A stretch of DNA of 64,000 bases from CAHJXF01 sp038254545 (lineage in GTDB: Bacteria > Pseudomonadota > Gammaproteobacteria > Burkholderiales > Burkholderiaceae_D): positions 15,432 through 79,431 of the forward strand of contig JBBSGB010000016.1 of the NCBI GenBank assembly GCA_038254545.1, in the 5' to 3' direction. Numbering within the stretch: the first letter of the stretch is position 1; each line of letters begins with the position of its first letter. Under the pieces are notes generated by a model. It worked only from the letters and a program-made list of their open reading frames with translations, was not told the origin of the DNA and searched no databases. The translations under genes were made by a program, and so were the position numbers. Positions 8,782-16,112 of this stretch are shown here, piece after piece.

Positions 8782-10725
8782 TTGCAGTTCGTCTTGGATC
8801 GCGTTCGAATGCACCAAATTCGCTTTGCGACGACGGCAGACGATGGGTCTGTTGGGGAGCTCTACGGACGAATCATCCGCGAAGCTGCGTGGCTTCCTGC
8901 GCATGCGCGGACGCAAACGGACTTCGCCAACGTGTCGCAAGGAGAGACCGTCTGTGTCGGCCATGCGCCCGACGGCCGCCTCAAGGGATTTCTCTCGGTC
9001 TATGAATCCGAATCATTTGTTCATCATCTCTATGTAGCTCCCGAGTTTGCGCGCCAAGGGGTCGGAACCGCCCTTCTTTCATTCCTGCGCCCTAGGCTTC
9101 CCTTTCCGTGGCGCTTGAAATGCGTTCGTGCAAATACAGCGGCATTGGCGTTTTATTCATCGCTCGGCTGGCGCGAGGTCAACGCCGGGAATGGTGAGCA
9201 AGGGCCTTACGCGGTCCTTGAATTCGGGCGTCCGATGTCAGCCGCCATTCCCATCGACGGCACCGTTTACGCGGTACTTCTCAATCACTGCGATGCGCTC
9301 GATGCGCTCGGCGACGCGGTGCATGACAAGCCCTACGGCAAGCCGCCGATCGCGCCTGTTCTTTATCTACGGCCTGCCAACACGTGGGATGCCGACGGCG
9401 CGACGGTGGCTCTGCCCGAAGGTATCGACGAGGCGGAGGTCGATGCGACCTTCGGCATCGTGTTCGATCGCGCGACCTCGCATGTCTCCGCCGCCGATGC
9501 GCTTGATCATGTGCGCGGCTTCGTGGTCGTCGCCGATCTCACCGTGCCGCACGCGAGCGTCTATCGGCCCGCGATCGGCCAGCGCAATCGCGATGGGTTC
9601 TGTGTGTTCGCTTCGCGCGTCGTCGATGCAGCGTCGTTGGACGCTTCGCTCGATCTGCAAGCGTTGGCCGTCGAGGCGCGTGTCGACGATGCGGTTGTGG
9701 CGACAGGCACGACGGCGGGATTGATCCGCTCGGTGCCGCAACTGATTGCCGACATCAGCGGCTTCATGCGCTTCGATGCCGGTGATGTATTGCTGGTCGG
9801 CGCGATCGGAAAGCCCGCGCGGGCGCGCCGCGGCGATCGCGTGCGCGTGGAGATCGCCGGACTCGGTGAGGTGTCGTTGACGATCGCCACCCAATCCGAG
9901 ACGCCGCGAGCGACGCCACCGCGGGAGCATCGCGAGCTGCGCGGCGACCGGGTCTCGCGCCCGGCGCGTCGCGGACACATCGCATGGAAAGGCGCGGTCC
10001 ACGACGTGACCGAGGCCGACGGTCGCGTGCTTCTCGCCGACGGCCGCACGCTCGACGAAAAACAGCCGGTCTGGCTGCCGCCGTTGCCGCGCACGACACG
10101 CGCCCGCAGCATCTTCGCGCTCGGCCTCAACTACGCGGACCACGCGAAAGAACTCGCATTCAAGGCGCCCGACGAACCGCTGATCTTCATGAAGGGCGAG
10201 TCGACGCTTTTCGGCCATCGCGGCGTGACGCTGCGCCCGACGGATGCGACCTACATGCATTACGAGTGCGAGCTCGCGGTCGTGATCGGCCGCACCGCGC
10301 GCGGCGTCAAGCGCGACGACGCCTACGACCTCGTCGCCGGCTACACGGTCGCCAACGACTATGCGATCCGCGACTACCTCGAGAACTATTACCGCCCCAA
10401 TCTGCGCGTGAAGAATCGCGAGGGCTCGACGCCGATCGGCCCGTGGCTGGTCGATGCGCACGCGGTTGCCGATCCGATGAATCTCGCGCTCACCACGCGC
10501 GTGAACGGCACGACTACCCAGCAAGGCTCGACACGCGACATGATTTTCGACATACCCTTTCTCGTCGAATACCTGTCCGCCTTCATGACGCTGGAAGCTG
10601 GCGACGTGATCCTGACCGGAACCCCCGAAGGCCTCGTCGATACGCCAGTGGGTTCCGTGGTCGAGACGGCGATCGAGGGAATCGGCACGCTGATCAACTT
10701 CATCGCCGCGGACGAACGAATCTAG
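8782..10725 (+). CDS. hpaG: GNAT acetyltransferase domain fused to bifunctional HpaG (FAH-family isomerase/decarboxylase)
   Basis: Open frame of 647 codons with three parts. Residues about 10-150 are a GNAT fold with HHLYVAPEFARQGVGTALL, the acetyl-CoA-binding signature. From M152 (ATG 9235) the protein is HpaG: an N-terminal FAH-like half (GTVYAVLLNH onward), then a C-terminal FAH half with IFALGLNYADHA, MHYECELAVVIG metal ligands and LTGTPEGL. HpaG normally has about 430 residues and performs OPET decarboxylation and HHDD isomerisation in homoprotocatechuate meta-cleavage. The GNAT part has visibly lower GC and less biased codons than the rest. Ribosomes may also start at M152 to make native HpaG. 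It is followed 14 bp later by hpaF. Confidence 0.9.
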   Translation: MQFVLDRVRMHQIRFATTADDGSVGELYGRIIREAAWLPAHARTQTDFANVSQGETVCVGHAPDGRLKGFLSVYESESFVHHLYVAPEFARQGVGTALLSFLRPRLPFPWRLKCVRANTAALAFYSSLGWREVNAGNGEQGPYAVLEFGRPMSAAIPIDGTVYAVLLNHCDALDALGDAVHDKPYGKPPIAPVLYLRPANTWDADGATVALPEGIDEAEVDATFGIVFDRATSHVSAADALDHVRGFVVVADLTVPHASVYRPAIGQRNRDGFCVFASRVVDAASLDASLDLQALAVEARVDDAVVATGTTAGLIRSVPQLIADISGFMRFDAGDVLLVGAIGKPARARRGDRVRVEIAGLGEVSLTIATQSETPRATPPREHRELRGDRVSRPARRGHIAWKGAVHDVTEADGRVLLADGRTLDEKQPVWLPPLPRTTRARSIFALGLNYADHAKELAFKAPDEPLIFMKGESTLFGHRGVTLRPTDATYMHYECELAVVIGRTARGVKRDDAYDLVAGYTVANDYAIRDYLENYYRPNLRVKNREGSTPIGPWLVDAHAVADPMNLALTTRVNGTTTQQGSTRDMIFDIPFLVEYLSAFMTLEAGDVILTGTPEGLVDTPVGSVVETAIEGIGTLINFIAADERI

Positions 10726-10739
10726 ACTCTAGACAGCCC

Positions 10740-11147
10740 ATGCCTCACGTCGTCATCGAATACACCGACAACCTGCGTGCCGATGCGGACATCGCGGCCC
10801 TCTTGAAGAAGACCAACGCGCTGCTGATCGAGCAGCGAACCGACGCGGGTCCGGTGTTTCCGATCGGCGGCATTCGCTCGCGTGCGATCGCCTTGACGGA
10901 GTACTGCATCGCCGACGGTGGCGCAGACGACGCCTTCGTACACGTCACCGTCAAGATCGGCGCAGGCCGCGACGCGGCGACAAAGAAGAGAGCCTTCGAT
11001 GCGCTCTTCGCGATGCTCGAAGAGCACTTCGCCGATCTCTACGCACGCCGCGGCCTCGCACTGTCGATGGAGGTGGTCGAATTCAGCGAGGCCGGTACCT
11101 GGAAGCACAACAACATTCACGAGCGCTTCAAGGCAAAGGGTTCGTGA
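10740..11147 (+). CDS. hpaF: 5-carboxymethyl-2-hydroxymuconate delta-isomerase
   Basis: Small tautomerase-superfamily enzyme of 135 residues that isomerises CHM to COHED in the homoprotocatechuate meta-cleavage pathway. The N-terminus is MPHVVIEYTDN, giving the catalytic amino-terminal proline after Met removal. The C-terminal part contains MEVVEFSEAGTWKHNNIH, typical of HpaF. It starts 14 bp after hpaG on the same strand. The ring-cleaving dioxygenase (HpaD), dehydrogenase (HpaE) and later steps are not in the window. Confidence 0.93.
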   Translation: MPHVVIEYTDNLRADADIAALLKKTNALLIEQRTDAGPVFPIGGIRSRAIALTEYCIADGGADDAFVHVTVKIGAGRDAATKKRAFDALFAMLEEHFADLYARRGLALSMEVVEFSEAGTWKHNNIHERFKAKGS

Positions 11148-11207
11148 TCGCAATCGCGGCGAGTCGCGCGTGGCCCGAGCGTCTTCGTCGGCCCGGGTTG
11201 CGCGGTG

Positions 11208-11675
11208 TTACTTCGGCTGCAGCAGCTTCTGCAGGTTGACGAGATTTTCCTGGAAGCGATCCTGCACCACCTTCCATGCCTTGCTGCGCGATGCAGCCTC
11301 CATCTCGGCAAGCTCGCGCATGTCCGCCATCGCCTTCTGCACGCCCTTGCGGGCACGCTCGGCCTGCTTCGATAGTGCGTCGGGACCGGTTGCATCCTGC
11401 ATCGCTGCCTGCCACTGCGTGAGCGATTCCATCAGGATTTCGTTGCGTCGCCTGGCCAGCGCCTGGATGCCTTCGTAGGCCTCCCGATTCGCCTCGGCCA
11501 GCGCCTCCATGTCCTTCTTCTGCGACTCCATGATGGCCGCGATGTCGATGCCCGGCACCTTGAACTGCTTCATCATCTTACCGATGTCGCCCAGGCCGGG
11601 TATGTCGCTAAAGCCGGGCATGTCCGCCTTGCCCGAACTCGACGCAGTGCTTGCGGTTTTCTTGCTGGTAGCCAT
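11208..11675 (-). CDS. Phasin family protein
   Basis: A 155-residue amphipathic, mostly helical protein that coats polyhydroxyalkanoate granules. After a Ser/Thr/Ala/Lys-rich N-terminus, it has GLGDIGKMMKQFKVPGIDIAAIMESQKK, matching the PhaP-type phasin_2 domain start (given here as positions 27-54), and it ends with helical repeats to LLQPK. The C-terminus faces hpaF convergently at 60 bp. Acetoacetyl-CoA synthetase and an SDR elsewhere in the window fit a PHB-accumulating host. Confidence 0.88.
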   Translation of the reverse strand: MATSKKTASTASSSGKADMPGFSDIPGLGDIGKMMKQFKVPGIDIAAIMESQKKDMEALAEANREAYEGIQALARRRNEILMESLTQWQAAMQDATGPDALSKQAERARKGVQKAMADMRELAEMEAASRSKAWKVVQDRFQENLVNLQKLLQPK

Positions 11676-11846
11676 GAAGCCTCTCCTCTTTGGTTTGTCG
11701 ACGACTCTTTGAATTCACGACCACACGCAGGTTACACCGCGTGTCGGGAGATGGCATCCTTCGCGGAGCGTTACGATCGAGGCCAGCGGCACAGACGAGG
11801 GCCCACGGACGATGAACAACGCGCCACGCAACGATCGGATTCGGCC

Positions 11847-12695
11847 ATGAGCGCAACCACGACCCCACCATCGACATCGACTCGCGCGGCCTCGGCTCGT
11901 CCGACGCATTTCGAGTCCGCGCATTTCGAGCCCGCGCATTTCGAGCCCGACGAATGGGCCGCGCGGCTGCAACTCGCCGCCTGCTATCGCATCGTCGCGC
12001 ATCTCGGATGGACCGAGCTGATCTACAACCACATCACCTTGCGCCTGCCTTCCCGCGAGGGCGACGCGCGGCCGCAATTCCTGATCAATCCCTTCGGCCT
12101 GCACTACACCGAGGTGTGCGCGTCGAACCTGGTCCGCATCGATCTCGATGGCCGCATCGTCGAGAACCCGGACGCGCCTTCGCGGTGGCCGGTCAATCCC
12201 GCGGGCTTCACCGTGCACGCGGCGATCCACGAGGGCATCCCCGATGCGCATTGCGTGATGCATGTGCACACCACCGCGGGCATGGCCGTCGCGTGCTCGC
12301 GGGGCGGCCTGTCGATGAGCAACTTCTACGCGGCGCAGTTGCACGGCAAGCTCGCGTATCACGACTTCGAAGGCATCACGGTACATGCCGATGAAGGCCC
12401 TCGCCTGGTTGCGAACATTGGCGACAAGCCCGTGGTGATCCTGCGCAATCACGGCCTGCTCGCGTGGGCCGACACGGTGCCGCGCACGCTCTCGGTCATG
12501 TGGCTGCTCAACCGCGCATGCGAGATCCAGTTGGCCTCGCAGGCGATGGGTCCGACCATCCCGATTTCCGAGGCGGTGCAGATCGCGTGCACGCGCGATG
12601 CGCTGCAGTTCGACCCGCGCTTTGGCGCCGGCCAGGACGTGTTCGATGCATTGACACGCCAGATCGATCGCATCGATCCGAGCTGGCGCGAATAG
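11847..12695 (+). CDS. Class II aldolase/adducin family protein
   Basis: A 282-residue cytoplasmic protein, probably a zinc-dependent aldolase or decarboxylase-like enzyme. Key features are NHITLRLP near residue 56, the metal-ligand region MHVHTTAGMAVACS near 135, and VILRNHGLLAWADT near 200 carrying the third His. I choose ATG 11847 because the 46 upstream codons in frame are low-complexity and unlike the family. The N-terminus contains a three-copy HFE(S/P)A repeat. Acetoacetyl-CoA synthetase starts about 20 bp downstream. The substrate is not predictable. Confidence 0.88.
   Translation: MSATTTPPSTSTRAASARPTHFESAHFEPAHFEPDEWAARLQLAACYRIVAHLGWTELIYNHITLRLPSREGDARPQFLINPFGLHYTEVCASNLVRIDLDGRIVENPDAPSRWPVNPAGFTVHAAIHEGIPDAHCVMHVHTTAGMAVACSRGGLSMSNFYAAQLHGKLAYHDFEGITVHADEGPRLVANIGDKPVVILRNHGLLAWADTVPRTLSVMWLLNRACEIQLASQAMGPTIPISEAVQIACTRDALQFDPRFGAGQDVFDALTRQIDRIDPSWRE
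11906..11950 (+). repeat. Three-copy 15-bp in-frame tandem repeat
   Basis: GCATTTCGAGTCCGC is followed by two near-identical 15-mers (GCATTTCGAGCCCGC and GCATTTCGAGCCCGA), encoding HFES-A, HFEP-A and HFEP-D. The unit keeps the reading frame, so copy number could vary without breaking the aldolase gene. It lies in the unstructured N-terminal extension. Confidence 0.9.
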
Positions 12696-12716
12696 CGTGT
12701 CGATATGCGCGTCGAC

Positions 12717-14792
12717 ATGAGCGAGATCATCTGGCGACCCTCGCCTGCGCGCATTCGCGATGCGCAAGTCACGGCGTACCAGAGTTGGCTCGAACAAACG
12801 CGTGGGCTGAAGTTCGATGGTTATGAGTCGTTGTGGCAATGGTCGGTCGATTCGCTCGAAGATTTCTGGCAGTCGATCTGGGACTACTTCGGGATCGAAT
12901 CGCCGACGCCGTACATGCGCGTGCTCGATCGGCATGTGATGCCGGGTGCGAAGTGGTTCGAAGGTGCGACGCTCAACTACGCGGCGGAAGTATTTCGCAA
13001 TGGCCGAGCCGTCTCGAACCAGGTCGGGTCGATCGATGAATCGGCACGACCTGCGATCGTGTTTCGCAACGAGCTCGGCGATCAGCCCGACGTGTCGTGG
13101 CCAGAGCTCGAACGCCGCGTCGCTTCACTCGCGGCAACGCTGACCGCTGCCGGCGTCGGTGCCGGCGACCGGGTGGTTGCCTATCTGCCCAACGTGCCCG
13201 AAACCATCGTCGCGTTTCTCGCGGTCGCTTCCATCGGCGCGGTGTGGTCGGTGTGCGCGCCCGATATGGGCCCGGTGGGCGTGCTCGACCGCTTCCGGCA
13301 GATCGAGCCTGCCGCACTGATCGCATGCGACGCCTACCGCTATGGAGGCAAGATCCATGACCGCAGCGACACGCTGATCGGCCTGCTCGAACAATTGCCG
13401 AGCGTACGGGTGCTGGTCTGCGTGCCGGTGGATGTCGAAGCGGGATCCGCAACGTCCTATCGCTCGCGCGTGCCAGCGCACGTGACGAGCGTGATCGCCT
13501 GGTCCGACGCGATCGCAGCCGACGTCGGGTTGTCGTGCGCGATGCTGTCCTTCGATCATCCGCTGTGGATCGTGTATTCCAGCGGCACGACCGGTAGTCC
13601 GAAGGCGATCGTGCACGGGCACGGCGGTGTGATCCTGGTCGGCATGAAGGACACGCGGCTGCAGCTCGACGTCGCACCCGGCGACCGCTTTCACTGGTAC
13701 TCCAGCAGCGGCTGGATCATGTGGAACTCGCAGGTCGCGGCCCTGCTGTGCGGCGCCACTGCGTGCATCTATGACGGCAACGCCGGTTGGCCCGACTGGA
13801 ACACGCTGTGGCGCTTCGTCTCGGAGCGCGGCGTCAATTTCTTCGGCGCCGGCGCCGCGTTTCACGCGTCATGCCTCAAGGCAGGCGTCGAGCCGGGCCG
13901 CGACCTCGATCTCTCGAGATTGCAAAGCCTCGGCTCGACCGGATCGCCGTTGTCCGACGACGCGTATCGCTGGATCTACGGGCATGTGAAGCAGGACCTC
14001 TGGCTCGTGCCGATCTCGGGCGGCACCGATCTCGCGGCGGCATTCACCACCGGTTCGGTCACGCTGCCAGTGCGCGTGGGTGAGATGCAATGTCGCGGCT
14101 TGGGAGCTGCAGTCGCGGCCTTCGACGAGCGTGGCAATCCTTTGATCGATGAAGTCGGCGAGCTGGTCTGCACCGAGCCGATCCCGTCGATGCCGCTCTA
14201 CTTCTGGAACGATCCGGGCGACCAACGCCTGCTCGAAAGCTATTACGACACCTATCCGGGTATATGGCGGCACGGCGACTGGATCAGGTTCATCCCGCGC
14301 GCGGGGGACACCGACGCGGAATATGGCCAGGCCACGCTGGGCGCGGTGATCTACGGCCGCTCGGACGCGACCATCAATCGTCACGGCATCCGCATGGGCA
14401 CCAGCGAGCTCTATCGCGCGGTCGAGGCGCTGCCCGAAGTGCTCGACAGTCTCGTCGTCGATCTCGAATATCTCGGACGCGAATCGTGGATGCCGCTGTT
14501 CGTCGTGCTGCGCGAAGGCCATGTTCTCGACGAAACGCTGGTGGCCCGCATCAAGGTCGAGATTCGTCGCGCGCTGTCTGCGCGCCACGTACCCAACGAT
14601 GTCTTCGCGATCGCATCGGTGCCGCGCACGCTGTCGGGCAAGAAGCTCGAGTTGCCGGTGAAGAAATTGTTGATGGGGCAGCCGCTGGAGAAGGTCGTCA
14701 ATCGGGATGCGATGGCAAACCCCGAGAGCATGGAGTGGTTCGTTGCGCTGGCGGTGAGTCGAGGGGAAATCGATAGCGGATCACTTAAATGA
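12717..14792 (+). CDS. aacS: Acetoacetate--CoA ligase
   Basis: Activates acetoacetate to acetoacetyl-CoA with ATP, for ketone-body or PHB-derived carbon use. 691 residues, the usual family length (about 650-690). The N-terminus has WRPSPARIRDAQVTAY and GAKWFEGATLNYAAEV, typical of AacS. The AMP-binding P-loop reads YSSGTTGSPKAIVHGHGG near residue 287, and GTDLAAAF and IMWNSQVAALLCGAT are also family signatures. The C-terminus has RTLSGKKLELPVKKLL with the adenylation Lys. An in-frame ATG at 12705 is an alternative start. It is translated right behind the aldolase gene. Confidence 0.95.
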   Translation: MSEIIWRPSPARIRDAQVTAYQSWLEQTRGLKFDGYESLWQWSVDSLEDFWQSIWDYFGIESPTPYMRVLDRHVMPGAKWFEGATLNYAAEVFRNGRAVSNQVGSIDESARPAIVFRNELGDQPDVSWPELERRVASLAATLTAAGVGAGDRVVAYLPNVPETIVAFLAVASIGAVWSVCAPDMGPVGVLDRFRQIEPAALIACDAYRYGGKIHDRSDTLIGLLEQLPSVRVLVCVPVDVEAGSATSYRSRVPAHVTSVIAWSDAIAADVGLSCAMLSFDHPLWIVYSSGTTGSPKAIVHGHGGVILVGMKDTRLQLDVAPGDRFHWYSSSGWIMWNSQVAALLCGATACIYDGNAGWPDWNTLWRFVSERGVNFFGAGAAFHASCLKAGVEPGRDLDLSRLQSLGSTGSPLSDDAYRWIYGHVKQDLWLVPISGGTDLAAAFTTGSVTLPVRVGEMQCRGLGAAVAAFDERGNPLIDEVGELVCTEPIPSMPLYFWNDPGDQRLLESYYDTYPGIWRHGDWIRFIPRAGDTDAEYGQATLGAVIYGRSDATINRHGIRMGTSELYRAVEALPEVLDSLVVDLEYLGRESWMPLFVVLREGHVLDETLVARIKVEIRRALSARHVPNDVFAIASVPRTLSGKKLELPVKKLLMGQPLEKVVNRDAMANPESMEWFVALAVSRGEIDSGSLK

Positions 14793-14909
14793 TTGGGCCG
14801 CATCGTCAGAATGAATCTTGACCCCATGCCGAGGTCACTTGAGCATGTTCGCGCACCATGAATCCAACGCTCAGACTTCAAATGAGTCTGGCCAAAAGGA
14901 AACCAGGCG

Positions 14910-15148
14910 ATGTCGGCAAAGCCCATTGATCCCAGCGGAAGCGGGCCATATGATTCAGGCATGGAAGCCAGAATCGCAAGACTCGAAGCTCATGCGGAGC
15001 ACATTCAGCGCGACGTGGGCGAGGTCAAGGCCGATCTGCGCGCCCTTGCCAGAAGGTGGATGCGCATCTGCTCATCCTCGACGGCATGCTGATCGCCTCC
15101 TCAATTGGCCTTGCAGGGTTGCTTGCCAAAGGCTTTCACTGGCTTTGA
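14910..15148 (+). pseudogene. Small coiled-coil/membrane-anchor protein, frameshifted
   Basis: ATG 14910 follows AAGGA at 14896-14900. The first frame reads through an amphipathic coiled coil (MEARIARLEAHAEHIQRDV) and ALARR, then hits a stop near 15092. Shifting by one base at GCCAGAAGG (near 15053) restores KVDAHLLILDGMLIAS, a membrane segment and the ending AKGFHWL at 15148. Inserting one A there would mend the gene. The intact product would be about 78 residues, like short XhlA-type proteins with a coiled coil and C-terminal helix. A sequencing error is possible. Confidence 0.65.
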
Positions 15149-15181
15149 CGCGACCGAACGCTATTTTTCGAGGGAGCGTTC

Positions 15182-15337
15182 CTAGAACAAGCCCTTTTGA
15201 TCGGTCGTCAGTTCTTCCTTCCTCGCCCTCTTGAAAGTCTGTGCACCCAGGCTCATAGCGGATACCTGCGCGCGCTCGCTGCCGTCCGGCAATCCTTCGA
15301 TGGTCAGGATTTGCAACCTCGGATACGCCCAGTGGTG
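15182..15337 (-). pseudogene. C-terminal remnant, possibly of a DNA methyltransferase
   Basis: About 51 codons ending at the stop at 15182 read WAYPRLQILTIEGL and later QTFKRARKEE. This resembles the conserved C-terminal tail (YPxIQILTIEELL ... TFKKA) that I associate with site-specific DNA methyltransferases of mobile elements. Upstream of about 15337 the frame has no convincing coding character. I treat it as a decayed fragment; the identification is from memory of the tail motif only. Confidence 0.35.
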
Positions 15338-15436
15338 CGGGCTACGTGTTTCGGAGCCATTACTGAGGAAGTCATGGCAGAAGCCTTGAGCGACCGCGAT
15401 GATCGCGATCATCGACGTGGGCCAAAGGGTATGGAC

Positions 15437-15892
15437 ATGAACGACGATTCTTCTCGGAAGGGCGCGATCAATACCACCGTCGATCCGCGCATGGCGCGAT
15501 GGGTAACCGACGTGCTGCTCGGCTCGCCCGTCGCGCGCACGATCGGCATACGCCTGGTCGCGCTCGAGGTCGATCGCGTCGTGATGGCATTGCCCTTCAA
15601 GCCCGACAACGTGACGCTCGCCCGAATCGTTCACGGCGGCGTGATCGCGACCCTGATCGACATCGTCGGCGCCGCGGCCTCGGCATCGGGCGCCGACGGC
15701 GATGCGGTGCGCGGCGGAGCGACCGGCAACCTGGCGATCCACTATCTCGCGCCAGCCGAGGGCTGCGACCTCGAAGCCGAAGCGATCGTCATCAAGCGCG
15801 GCAAGCACCAGACGGTCTCGGACATCACCGTGCGTTCGGGTGATGCGGTGATCGCCAAGGCCTTGTTGACGAGCGCGATCTTCATTGCGTAA
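15437..15892 (+). CDS. PaaI-family hotdog thioesterase
   Basis: A 151-residue cytoplasmic acyl-CoA thioesterase of the hotdog fold. The hallmark is RIVHGGVIATLIDIVGAAA near residue 58 (HGG followed by the central helix). GNLAIHYLAPAEG and ISVRSG-like strands follow. I choose ATG 15437 because AAAGG at 15424-15428 lies 8 bp upstream; ATG 15431 is too close, and longer upstream frames overlap an opposite-strand remnant. The acyl group is unknown; PaaI members often hydrolyse stalled aromatic CoA esters. Confidence 0.88.
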   Translation: MNDDSSRKGAINTTVDPRMARWVTDVLLGSPVARTIGIRLVALEVDRVVMALPFKPDNVTLARIVHGGVIATLIDIVGAAASASGADGDAVRGGATGNLAIHYLAPAEGCDLEAEAIVIKRGKHQTVSDITVRSGDAVIAKALLTSAIFIA

Positions 15893-16112
15893 TCGGACCC
15901 CGCTGGCGCGGCAACAACGTCCGATCTTGCGCGGCCGTGCGTTGCTCCCAGGGAATGCGCGGCCCACTTCGCACGAAAGCCCTAAAGATTCCTTTGGAGG
16001 CGGCGATATATTGACACCAGGTGAATTGCGTCGGTGACGCAGCCCTTCGCGCTTCCGCCGGCAGCCAGTATCGCGACACGCGGTTTCGTGCAGGACCACG
16101 AAGTCGCCGCTA

